NCBI RefSeq assembly: GCF_026239675.1
Contig: NZ_JAPIVQ010000007.1
Span: 186,001 to 250,000, forward strand
Direction: 5' to 3'
DNA from: Pedobacter sp. PLR
Lineage (GTDB): Bacteria; Bacteroidota; Bacteroidia; Sphingobacteriales; Sphingobacteriaceae
Length of the DNA: 64,000 nt
Both the position numbers and the translations under genes were made by a program. Below the pieces are notes generated by a model. The model was not told the DNA's origin. It did not search any database and saw nothing but the letters and a program-made list of their open reading frames with translations. Below, in pieces: positions 42,396-50,575 of the stretch (its first letter is position 1; each line of letters opens with the position of its first letter).

Positions 42396-43632
42396 GCGTA
42401 TAGTTGTTAGTTGTTTCCAGCTTTACGCTGTTAATGTTCTTATTGACACTATTTTGGATAGCCCCGAAGTTCTCCGTAAACAGGCGAATCTTCTCTTTTG
42501 AGTTGTCCAGCTTATCATAATCGATCAGGCAGAGGTTCGGATCAATTTCAAACAACTTCACCATGCCTTCAAATTTATTGGCGTAAGAAACGCCGAACAT
42601 TGGCCTGGCGTAAGTCAGTCCTGAAATTCCCAGATGCATCCTTCCGGTAATGGTAAAATCGACCAGGGAAACGTAACCTTTCAGTTCCACCCCATTTTTG
42701 ATCTGATCGGTAAAGAAGCAGTCCACACCTTTAGCACGGAAATATTCGTCCAGAATACAGCTGATGGTACTGTCGCTGGCCTCATCGCAAATCGGCCTGA
42801 TGTCATGATAAAGAAATACAAACGCGTAGTTACCCGTATCCAAAAAGCCTTCCAACAGGCTCTTGAAACCAGAAAGATATTTATCAAATCCAATCTTTTT
42901 AGCCTGGATGGCATTCGGACAAACCCCGATAACGGTTTTACCATTTGCCTTTACCGCAGACACCCATCCCTTATAGATTTCATAAGTTTTACTTTGGTAC
43001 ACGGCCGGAAGATCCGGACAAATAAAAGCGATATCATTGGTCAGGATCAATCTGTCGGCAGGAATAAATTCTTTCATTCTGACATAAGATTCCACATCCC
43101 TGATTTTCAATTTAACGTCTTTTGATACTGCCGAAAATTTAGCTTTCACTACTGGCAGTATATTTTTGCTGACGCTAAATCCGGAGATCTGAGCTTTCAC
43201 ACCAATGCGATGCGCCAGCTCAATCACTCTCAAGCGGTTGATAGAATTGTGAACGCGATAAGTTCCATCCATGATATCTGCGCCAATCACATACACTAAA
43301 GCGCAGTCTTTCATTAGAAACAACAGTTTCAGAAAATTAACCTTTTCATTAAAGCCATCCAGAAACACCACATTTTTATTGATCGTTCTATAGTCTTCAC
43401 GAATGATTTTATGACCGTTTAAAATACAAACCTGCGCATCATTTGCGAAGTTATTGATAAAGGAAGTGATCATAATATCTTCCCCAAAACCACCATTCAA
43501 ATTGGCAGCAGGAAGCACTAACACCTTCCCTGCATCTTTTTTACCCTTTACAAAAAGGGAACAAAAAAGGGCTAAAGACCAGAATAACTCTACATAGATC
43601 CCTTTAAATACTTCTTTTAACTTGTTCATCAA
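42388..43632 (-). CDS. Polysaccharide pyruvyl transferase family protein
   Basis: Predicted to attach a pyruvate ketal from phosphoenolpyruvate to a sugar of the repeat unit, adding negative charge. The sequence has the PS_pyruv_trans layout: an early glycine-rich loop (AANLNGGFGEDIMITSFI), the central D-x-D region ILTNDIAFICPDLP, and the C-terminal signature FTITGRMHLGISGLTYARP followed by GVSYANKFEGM. 414 aa. An N-terminal hydrophobic patch (residues 10-28) may contact the membrane. It overlaps wzy by 8 bp and follows a nitroreductase-like gene, a pairing often seen in polysaccharide loci. Confidence 0.88.
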   Translation of the reverse strand: MMNKLKEVFKGIYVELFWSLALFCSLFVKGKKDAGKVLVLPAANLNGGFGEDIMITSFINNFANDAQVCILNGHKIIREDYRTINKNVVFLDGFNEKVNFLKLLFLMKDCALVYVIGADIMDGTYRVHNSINRLRVIELAHRIGVKAQISGFSVSKNILPVVKAKFSAVSKDVKLKIRDVESYVRMKEFIPADRLILTNDIAFICPDLPAVYQSKTYEIYKGWVSAVKANGKTVIGVCPNAIQAKKIGFDKYLSGFKSLLEGFLDTGNYAFVFLYHDIRPICDEASDSTISCILDEYFRAKGVDCFFTDQIKNGVELKGYVSLVDFTITGRMHLGISGLTYARPMFGVSYANKFEGMVKLFEIDPNLCLIDYDKLDNSKEKIRLFTENFGAIQNSVNKNINSVKLETTNNYTHG

Positions 43633-43655
43633 TTATATATTAAAAATTAATTCTA

Positions 43656-44663
43656 TTATCTTACTTCAACGATGTCAGCCAATGGTCTACGCTCTGAAAT
43701 AGCCACACTATAATTGTCTTTGAGGTTGCCCACTGCTAAAAACATGATCGGAGCACAGTCGCTATCCATTTCCATGGAATTTGTAAATGCTTCGTACTGC
43801 TTTTTGGCATAACTGGTATTCAGGCAACAAACTCCTAATCCCTGTGCATGTAAGCCCAGAACGATTGACATCGCGAACATTCCGCCATCGATATAAACCT
43901 GATTTCGTTCATAAGCGAAAAAAGAAGACAGCTTACCGGTGATGACAATTAAAGAGCTGATGTGTTCGCCAAAACCCTTGTTACCATTTTGCACATTCAA
44001 AAGTTTCCGCTTCAGTTCCACATTGGAATGTTCAATGACATAGACCTTCCAGGACTGCCTGTTACACACCGAAGGTGTATACCTGGCCGTATCAATTACT
44101 TTAAGTATGGTGGCTGTAGGCACCGGTTCATCAGAAAAATCTCTGACGCTATTTCTGGATTTGAAAAACCTTTCGTAATCAAAATTCAGGGTATCCAGAA
44201 TTTCCTGTTTAGGGACCATCTTTGTACCTCCGGTTTTGTTCAGCGTTGATTCATCACATCGCAATAACAGCCGCTCCAGTTTATCCTTTAATTCTGCGGA
44301 TACCTGACGGTGGTCTTCATCAAAGTTCAGGTATTCGCGAAGCGTGTAAGCGGTCATATCAGTAATCGCATCTACTCCGTACTTAGTCACATAATCATCC
44401 ACAATATCGGCTAATGCCCCAATCCTTGGCCCGCCAAACCCCGGACGCGGTTCGCGCAGGGCCAGTCCTTTTTCCACCGCATGATATTCCTTAAGGATAT
44501 ATGCCTGCATCATTTCTTTACTTCTTAGCTTAAATGAGGCAGATTCTCTTTTAAACTTCCGATAATCATATATATAATCTTTAATAATCGACAACTGAGT
44601 TTGCTTCGATCTATAAAGCCTTTTAGCTGATTTTGGGACGATCTTTTTAATTAAATTTTTCAT
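43656..44663 (-). CDS. Nitroreductase family protein of a polysaccharide locus
   Basis: Flavin-dependent oxidoreductase fold of unclear role in polymer making. The C-terminal ~170 residues form a nitroreductase domain: FFKSRNSVRDFSDEPVP (FMN-binding Arg/Ser), ARYTPSVCNRQSWKVYVIE, the central YIDGGMFAMSIVLGLHAQGL and the terminal ERRPLADIVE. The N-terminal ~160 residues are a separate helical region with LKEYHAVEKGLALREPRPGF, as in other long nitroreductase-like proteins of capsule loci. 335 aa. It is sited 23 bp before the pyruvyl transferase gene. The substrate is not predictable. Confidence 0.83.
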   Translation of the reverse strand: MKNLIKKIVPKSAKRLYRSKQTQLSIIKDYIYDYRKFKRESASFKLRSKEMMQAYILKEYHAVEKGLALREPRPGFGGPRIGALADIVDDYVTKYGVDAITDMTAYTLREYLNFDEDHRQVSAELKDKLERLLLRCDESTLNKTGGTKMVPKQEILDTLNFDYERFFKSRNSVRDFSDEPVPTATILKVIDTARYTPSVCNRQSWKVYVIEHSNVELKRKLLNVQNGNKGFGEHISSLIVITGKLSSFFAYERNQVYIDGGMFAMSIVLGLHAQGLGVCCLNTSYAKKQYEAFTNSMEMDSDCAPIMFLAVGNLKDNYSVAISERRPLADIVEVR

Positions 44664-44762
44664 TCGGAGTGTTATAATTTTTAAACGGTGGTCATACTTA
44701 AATGCGCCGAAATCATTTTTCGGCGCGGATTAAGTTCATCTGGATTTTATATTTGGTTGGTT

Positions 44763-46310
44763 TTATGTATGTTTCAATTGTTTCTTTACCTGCAGTTTAT
44801 CAAGCAAAGCCGGAATCATTTTTTTCAGGAATAACTTCTCATCGGCACACAGTCCAAAAAAGTAGATACTAATTGCAAAGACCAGTACACCAGCAATTCC
44901 GGTAAAGAAAAATCTGAACTCGAAATGGAGGTAAGAAACGGACAAATAGCAGGTCAGTATCAGTAGGAAAAGTGGGATGATGATTTTGAATATGACATTA
45001 GAAAAGTATAGAGAGATAGACATCCCTGCAATACTTCTTAAGAAAAACAGCCTCAGGATACAGGCAATCAATTCAACAAAACAATAGCCGATAAACACAT
45101 AATACGGCGGGTATCCTAATTTTAACAGGCCATAAGCAAGTGGTAAAGCCAGCAATAAAACCCCACCCACTACAATTTGGTAAGCTTTCACTTTTCCCGT
45201 CGCCTGTACTGCAGACTGCAAGCCTATCGTAAGCTGATTAATTAGCGTTGCGCATAACATTAAAGAGCAAAAGACCACGGTATATTCCGGAACGTTCGTT
45301 AACCATAAGTTCAGGATGGTGTTCATTTCAAAAATGCAGGGAACGGCTACAAAGGCTAGCAAAAAGAATCCAAATTTGCTGCCGATCATAGACAGTCTCA
45401 ACATCTTTTCCCTGTTATTAGCGCCTTCACTTTTCATGATTTGCGGATTGATGGCACGCAACATGGTCAGGGAAAAAAAGTTAAGTTGCGCAGCAACCTG
45501 GTTGGCGATGCCAAATGCAGCGTTGACTACTGTTCCTAAAAATATATTCAATAAAATGGTCAGGCCTTGCACCCTACCTAAGGCACACAGGGAACCGAAT
45601 AAATTCCAACTGGCAAAGGAAGTCAGCTCTTTGATCAGTTTACGGTCAACGGAAAAAACACCTTTTAAAGTACAATCTTCATATTTACGAAAACAGTAAA
45701 CGCCATATAGTAAAAAGCTGATGATGCTTATTCCTGCGGTCAATATCCCGTAAACGGCCAGTTTATCCTGCGCAATCACATATAACAAATAGGCAATTCC
45801 CAGTTTCAACAGTGTTTCCACCACATTCACAACTGCCACCCAAAGCATATTTTCATGAGCTACGAGTGAACCTGTAAAAGGAACGGCCAACACGGTAAAG
45901 AAAACCGTAACCGACATAAAATGATAAATCATCTGAGCGATATGGATTCTATCTGCCGGGATATTCAAAAATCCGTTGAACAAGAATAAACCTGCGATCT
46001 CCAGACCGGCAACAACCAGGACTCCGATCCCCAGGTGCAAAATAAGGCTGTTTGTAAAAACCTTTTTCTGCATGGTCAGGTCATTTTTCCCCTGATAAAA
46101 GGAAAGATAACGCTGGGTCGAGGTTGCCATCGCGGTATTCAAAAAAGAAAGCATGGCGATAAGTCCGGCGATCAGGTTAAAAACCCCATAATCCACCGCT
46201 CCTAACGCGGTTAAAACCAACCGTGTTGCATACAATGAAATCCCCATGGTAATCAACATCCGCGCATACAATATGCCCATGTTCATCACTACCTTATTTC
46301 CTGATTTCAT
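44763..46310 (-). CDS. wzx: Polysaccharide flippase (Wzx-like, MOP superfamily)
   Basis: Inner-membrane translocase that flips undecaprenyl-linked repeat units to the periplasm. 515 aa with about 13-14 hydrophobic helices. The start MGILYARMLITMGISLYATR and LGAVDYGVFNLIAGLIAMLS is the usual N-terminus of polysaccharide flippases, and a positively charged segment lies near the middle (REKMLRLSMIGSKFGF). It sits directly downstream of wzc (18-bp gap). MOP-type flippases diverge strongly, so the fold is sure but the cargo is inferred from context. Confidence 0.9.
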   Translation of the reverse strand: MKSGNKVVMNMGILYARMLITMGISLYATRLVLTALGAVDYGVFNLIAGLIAMLSFLNTAMATSTQRYLSFYQGKNDLTMQKKVFTNSLILHLGIGVLVVAGLEIAGLFLFNGFLNIPADRIHIAQMIYHFMSVTVFFTVLAVPFTGSLVAHENMLWVAVVNVVETLLKLGIAYLLYVIAQDKLAVYGILTAGISIISFLLYGVYCFRKYEDCTLKGVFSVDRKLIKELTSFASWNLFGSLCALGRVQGLTILLNIFLGTVVNAAFGIANQVAAQLNFFSLTMLRAINPQIMKSEGANNREKMLRLSMIGSKFGFFLLAFVAVPCIFEMNTILNLWLTNVPEYTVVFCSLMLCATLINQLTIGLQSAVQATGKVKAYQIVVGGVLLLALPLAYGLLKLGYPPYYVFIGYCFVELIACILRLFFLRSIAGMSISLYFSNVIFKIIIPLFLLILTCYLSVSYLHFEFRFFFTGIAGVLVFAISIYFFGLCADEKLFLKKMIPALLDKLQVKKQLKHT

Positions 46311-46328
46311 TTGATCTGATTCTTATTT

Positions 46329-48671
46329 TTATTTAAATAATTTATTAAAAAACCCTTTTTTCTGAGGACTGGTGCCGTAGTCGCCATAGCTGTATCCATA
46401 ACCATATCCTTTAGTTGCTTCGATATCGTTGATTACAATGCTTAATCCCTTCATCTTTTGACTTCTTTGCAAGTCATCCACAATTGTCAATTGTTGTTTT
46501 AACGTATAGTTTTGTCTCACCACATAGATGCAGACATCGGCATAAGAGGCCATCAATTGTGCATCTGTCACGATGCCTATCGGCGGCGCATCAATGATGA
46601 TATAATCAAATTTCTGTTTCAATTCTTCCATCAGCGATTGCGTGCGTTCACTCAGCAGCAACTCTGCAGGATTTGGAGGAATCGGTCCGGAACTTACCAT
46701 AAACAAGTTTTTCTGAATCTTCAGCGGCATGATAATATCATCGATATTAAGTTCAGTATTGGCAATATAATTCGTAAATCCAACCGTACCGGGAAGTTGT
46801 AATTTCGCTGAAAGCCCGGGTTTACGTAAATCCAGTTCCATCAGCAATACCTTTTTATTGGCCAGTGCAAGGATATGCCCCAGGTTAATGGCGACAAATG
46901 ATTTTCCTTCGCCGGACATGCTACTGGTCAGCAGGATCACCTTCTCATCTTTGTTCTTAAAGAAGAACGACAGGTTAGTCCTCAATGCTCTGAACTGTTC
47001 TGAAATTGCAGAACGTGAACTGTTGGCAATGCCCATGCTTTCATCCTGGTGACTGATCTCTCCAATCACCGGAACTTTTGTTGCCTTGGTCACATCTTCT
47101 TTCAGCTGGACCTTATCATTTAAGAGGTCTTTCAGGTACATTATTCCCAGAGGGATGGCCAATCCAGCAATCAATCCAAAAAGGTACAGGTAAGCTTTTT
47201 TAGGGCTATATGGCTTGATTTCAGATTTAGCCGGATCTATTGTTCTTGAATTTGCGATGTTAGCTGTTTTTGAGATGGCTGTTTCCTCGCTTTTTTTCAT
47301 CAGGAAGATGTAAAGCTCCTGTTTGATCTGCTGTTGTCTGGCGAGATTCAGGTAACTCCGCTCCATCTGAGGAACGTTTTTTATCTGACCTTCCGCCCTT
47401 TTCATTTGATCATTAATGCGGTTTCTGGCGATCACAAAGCCACTCAGTGTACTGGCAATATTGGTTTCAATATCTGCTCTGGCATTGAGAATTTCCTTAT
47501 CCATCAATTGTATGGTAGGGTTAGATTCAGTTACCCCAATCATGCGTCTGGCTCTTTCTAAAGTCAGGGTATTGTATTTCTCTACAACCGCATTGAATAC
47601 CATATCTGTAGGGACCAATGAACTTGGCAGCACTTTTTTATTCTTGCCTTCATCTTTTAAATAGTCTTGCAAACTACTTAAAACACTGATCTGGGTTTCT
47701 ATTTTTCCCAGTTCATTAACATATTGCCCGGTGGTCTGTACCAGCAATTTAGATTGCTCAGACATATCCGCCAGGTTATTCTTCTGCTTGAAATTCTGGA
47801 TATTCCCCTCCAGTCCACCCAACTCATTACTGATGTGTGCCAATCGGTTATGAATGAATTTCACGGTACTATCGGCTACTTCATTCTTATCTTTAAGGTT
47901 GGCTTGTACATACTTTTCAATAAGTTTTCCTAAAATATCTTCTCCTTTTTTCGGAACCGGATGATTTAAGGCCAGGTCAATAACGGTCACCAGCTTATTT
48001 TTAACTTCTACAGTTAATGCGGACATCAGGTCAATTACCCGGGAGTCAACAGACATAATGGTAAAGCTATAATCTTCATTAGCAGGCGAAATCGCTGGAT
48101 TTTCAACAATCTGCACTACACCGACGTCTGGAATCTTAAAGGAACGATCAAAAGCGACCAATGTATCCAGGCCATCAGCTGTTACTGCTACTTTCCCTTT
48201 TTCTGCGAATTTCACTTTTACTTCGACGGACTTAATCGTATCCATCGGGGCTAAAACCTTTACCTGATAAGGGGATTCATATAATTCTACACTCTTAATT
48301 GCTCCTTTTTCATAATAGGTAATGTTCAGGTTCATATCCTTAACCACCTCTTCCATCAGGTTTCTGGTTTTAAGAATTTCTGCTTCATTATCTACGGTGC
48401 TTTTTGTGCCCAGAAGGCCTCCAATGTCACCTAAAAGATCGCCTCCACCTGATAATCCGGACCCCTTTTTCTCATCATTTACCAGTACCCTGGCTGAAAT
48501 TTTATAGTAGGGCGTTTTATACTTCCCATATAAATAAGAAAGCCCAAGACAAAGGAGTACGGATAACGCAATCCAATACCAATTGTCCAATAAGCGTAGT
48601 AAGAGCTGTTTAACATCCAGGCCATCTGAATTTTCATGCGCGGTTTTATCTTCAGAATTTATATTCTTCAT
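46329..48671 (-). CDS. wzc: Wzc-like polysaccharide co-polymerase / tyrosine autokinase
   Basis: Controls chain length and couples polymerisation to export through Wza. In order: a short cytoplasmic tail, membrane helix 1 (about 33-50), a Wzz domain, a long periplasmic coiled coil with the GNVR-type end, membrane helix 2 (YLYLFGLIAGLAIPLGIMYL), and a cytoplasmic BY-kinase domain. That domain has Walker A SSMSGEGKSFVA, Walker A' LLMELDLRKPG and Walker B YIIIDAPP. The C-terminal tail YGYGYSYGDYG is a tyrosine cluster, the expected autophosphorylation site. 780 aa. A CpsB-like PHP phosphatase gene near the operon start is its likely partner. Confidence 0.95.
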   Translation of the reverse strand: MKNINSEDKTAHENSDGLDVKQLLLRLLDNWYWIALSVLLCLGLSYLYGKYKTPYYKISARVLVNDEKKGSGLSGGGDLLGDIGGLLGTKSTVDNEAEILKTRNLMEEVVKDMNLNITYYEKGAIKSVELYESPYQVKVLAPMDTIKSVEVKVKFAEKGKVAVTADGLDTLVAFDRSFKIPDVGVVQIVENPAISPANEDYSFTIMSVDSRVIDLMSALTVEVKNKLVTVIDLALNHPVPKKGEDILGKLIEKYVQANLKDKNEVADSTVKFIHNRLAHISNELGGLEGNIQNFKQKNNLADMSEQSKLLVQTTGQYVNELGKIETQISVLSSLQDYLKDEGKNKKVLPSSLVPTDMVFNAVVEKYNTLTLERARRMIGVTESNPTIQLMDKEILNARADIETNIASTLSGFVIARNRINDQMKRAEGQIKNVPQMERSYLNLARQQQIKQELYIFLMKKSEETAISKTANIANSRTIDPAKSEIKPYSPKKAYLYLFGLIAGLAIPLGIMYLKDLLNDKVQLKEDVTKATKVPVIGEISHQDESMGIANSSRSAISEQFRALRTNLSFFFKNKDEKVILLTSSMSGEGKSFVAINLGHILALANKKVLLMELDLRKPGLSAKLQLPGTVGFTNYIANTELNIDDIIMPLKIQKNLFMVSSGPIPPNPAELLLSERTQSLMEELKQKFDYIIIDAPPIGIVTDAQLMASYADVCIYVVRQNYTLKQQLTIVDDLQRSQKMKGLSIVINDIEATKGYGYGYSYGDYGTSPQKKGFFNKLFK

Positions 48672-48705
48672 TTTTATTGTCTAGCGGTTAATAAAGTAAT
48701 GGCGG

Positions 48706-49521
48706 TTAAATCCTTGAGAACAGTACAATTAAAACGGACAGGACTGTTCCGATGACGGCAAAAGTTTGTGTTCTTGCCTGATTCAATGAGGCTGCTTTAC
48801 CTTTATTAGGCTCCACATAGAGTACATCATTTTGTTTCAGATAATAATATGGACTGTCAAAAATCCGGGAGGAATTCAGGTCTAATCGTGCAAATTCTTT
48901 TTTGCCATCATTATCCCTGATTAATAATACATTTTCCCTTCTTCCAAAAATGGTGAGGTCACCAGCCATACCCAGGGCATCCAGCACACTCACCTTTTCA
49001 TTTGGCAGGATATAAGAAGAGGGTCTTGCGACTTCCCCCAGTACGGTCACTTTGAAATTTGCATATCGGACCTGCACATTGGGGTCTTTATAAAAGACGG
49101 CGGCTTTGGTCTTCAGGAGCTCACGGGCCTCATAAGTGGTTAGTCCTGCGACTTTCACTTTACCAATAATGGAGAGGTCTACTTCTCCGTTTTTATCTAC
49201 GAGGAAGCCACTGGCAGCGGAAGTACTGCTCCCTGCTGTTGCAACTGCAGCTACAACATTACTGCTTACCGTCTGACTAGCCAATTGATTTACCGGCATA
49301 CCGGTTATTGGGTCAACAGTTATCAGAGAAATTGACAGAATATCGTCAGGATCTATCGTTAACCCTTTAAAAGCAGCACTGTTTTCTGCACTTGATTGAC
49401 CAGTAGCAGTAATATCTTGAAAATAAGGAACTTTTTTTGTCGTAGAACAAGCGTTCAGTAAAATAACACAGAAAATAGCCAAATAATTCAGGTATTTTCT
49501 TGATAACAAAACTTTAACCAT
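48706..49521 (-). CDS. wza: Wza-like polysaccharide export lipoprotein
   Basis: Outer-membrane/periplasmic channel protein for capsule export. A lipobox-like LLNACSTT near residue 25 gives a lipidated Cys. The Poly_export domain (DPDDILSISLITVDP) and two SLBB-like beta-grasp segments follow (VLGEVARPSSYILPNEKVSV, then LDALGMAGDL). The C-terminal hydrophobic stretch FAVIGTVLSVLIVLFSRI may be the membrane-spanning helix. 271 aa, shorter than E. coli Wza, as usual in Bacteroidota. It lies 34 bp upstream of wzc. The ~100-bp leader holds ATGGGTATTT flanked by TAGCTA repeats. Confidence 0.93.
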   Translation of the reverse strand: MVKVLLSRKYLNYLAIFCVILLNACSTTKKVPYFQDITATGQSSAENSAAFKGLTIDPDDILSISLITVDPITGMPVNQLASQTVSSNVVAAVATAGSSTSAASGFLVDKNGEVDLSIIGKVKVAGLTTYEARELLKTKAAVFYKDPNVQVRYANFKVTVLGEVARPSSYILPNEKVSVLDALGMAGDLTIFGRRENVLLIRDNDGKKEFARLDLNSSRIFDSPYYYLKQNDVLYVEPNKGKAASLNQARTQTFAVIGTVLSVLIVLFSRI

Positions 49522-49601
49522 AGTAATTTCGATCTAAAAAACGGCTTAATCACCAGAATCATGTGAAAGCAAAAATAATCGTTTTAAATTTCAATTACAC
49601 C

Positions 49602-49625
49602 TAGCTACAAATGGGTATTTAGCTA
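49602..49625. promoter_or_regulatory. TAGCTA-flanked ATGGGTATTT element upstream of wza
   Basis: Two copies of the palindromic hexamer TAGCTA (49602-49607 and 49620-49625) enclose ATGGGTATTT (49611-49620). The second hexamer overlaps the stop codon of the phosphatase gene. The decamer is identical to one 44 bp upstream of ugd. It may be an internal promoter or operator for wza-wzc. Confidence 0.35.
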
Positions 49626-50381
49626 GAAAAACAGCTCCATATTCTTGAAATCCACATTTCCGACCTTCTCATGTAGTCTTCCACTTTGTATTTCACGGGT
49701 CAATGCATGCAAATGTTTCTCATGATGCAGATCCGTTCCCGCCAGATCATAGTATTTTTTTTGAAGCAGATACTCTGCGAGTCTTTTCACATCTTTTCCA
49801 TAATAGCCGGATACGGAAAGCAGATTCAATTGAAACAATACCCCCATTTCTTTGAAACGATGAAAACGCTGGTGTTTATCCTGATAAAAACTGTAGCGTT
49901 CAGGATGTGCCAGAACCACTACATATCCTTTAACCTGGAGGTTAAAAATGATCTGCTCTATATTCGGCATTTCCGAAACATAAGACATTTCTATTAAGAT
50001 GTGCTTTTTAGGGAGGCACAAAAGGTCGTTGCTAACTTCAAAATCCTCATTCACCATATATTCGGCCGCAGCAGCAGTCTCTATCTGTAGCGAAGCTGCT
50101 GTTAGCGCCTGTCTGGTGCTTTCTAAGGTATTTCCAATGACTTCCTTATCATTAGGATACAATTCCGCAAAAATATGAGGTGTCGCCAGCAATTTCTTAA
50201 AGCCCAGTTCCTGCAGGCTTTTCATAAAATTCAGGGCCGATGCCATATCTTTAGCACCATCATCAATACCTGGTAACCAATGTGCATGCATGTCCACACC
50301 CAACCATTCAATATGATCAACGTGCGTTTTTTTGTTAAAAAAAGAAAACATCTTAGAATTTTTAATTTTTTTGAAAAACAA
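49623..50381 (-). CDS. CpsB/CapC-type tyrosine-protein phosphatase (PHP fold)
   Basis: Predicted manganese-dependent phosphotyrosine phosphatase that dephosphorylates the Wzc tyrosine tail and so tunes capsule assembly. PHP motifs appear in order: GVDMHAHWLPGIDDGAKD (two metal-binding His), LLATPHIFAE, the central ILIEMSYVSE, LAHPERYSFY and GTDLHHEKH. 252 aa, cytoplasmic. It is the first gene of the ~17-kb minus-strand capsule arm. A perfect -7 box (TATTTTTG, 50426-50433) would start a transcript with about 40 nt of leader. Confidence 0.9.
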   Translation of the reverse strand: MFFKKIKNSKMFSFFNKKTHVDHIEWLGVDMHAHWLPGIDDGAKDMASALNFMKSLQELGFKKLLATPHIFAELYPNDKEVIGNTLESTRQALTAASLQIETAAAAEYMVNEDFEVSNDLLCLPKKHILIEMSYVSEMPNIEQIIFNLQVKGYVVVLAHPERYSFYQDKHQRFHRFKEMGVLFQLNLLSVSGYYGKDVKRLAEYLLQKKYYDLAGTDLHHEKHLHALTREIQSGRLHEKVGNVDFKNMELFF

Positions 50382-50425
50382 GCCCGCATTTCATAACCCC
50401 ATACAAAATCTGCTTGTCATTTTAA

Positions 50426-50508
50426 CAAAAATACAATAGCGAAGGATTACCTGCGTTATAATTTGTTGATTCAGCTTGTAATTAAGGAAATATACCCAGT
50501 AATGGGTA
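50426..50508 (-). promoter_or_regulatory. Predicted promoter and dyad of the large capsule arm
   Basis: TATTTTTG on the minus strand (50426-50433) matches the Bacteroidota -7 consensus TAnnTTTG; no TTG is found at the -33 position. About 60 bp further upstream lies the dyad TACCCAGTAATGGGTA (50493-50508), two 6-bp arms around four bases. This would suit a regulator-binding site for a promoter with a poor -33 element. Confidence 0.45.
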
Positions 50509-50522
50509 CTGATACGGGCCAT

Positions 50523-50562
50523 AAAAAAAGGCCTGGCATCGGTCGATACCAGGCCTTTTTTT
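50523..50562 (-). terminator. Rho-independent terminator of the S8 peptidase gene
   Basis: AAAAGGCCTGG (ending 50536) pairs with CCAGGCCTTTT (from 50549) around a 12-nt loop, with seven A before and seven T after. It lies 13 bp beyond the protease stop on the minus strand. The symmetric tracts allow action in both directions. Confidence 0.88.
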
Positions 50563-50575
50563 AAAAGAATTGTAA

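Noticed and set aside
42634..43125. 163-codon plus-strand frame opposite the pyruvyl transferase gene
   Set aside because: Lies fully inside a gene with clear family motifs on the other strand; the composition is that of an antisense frame.
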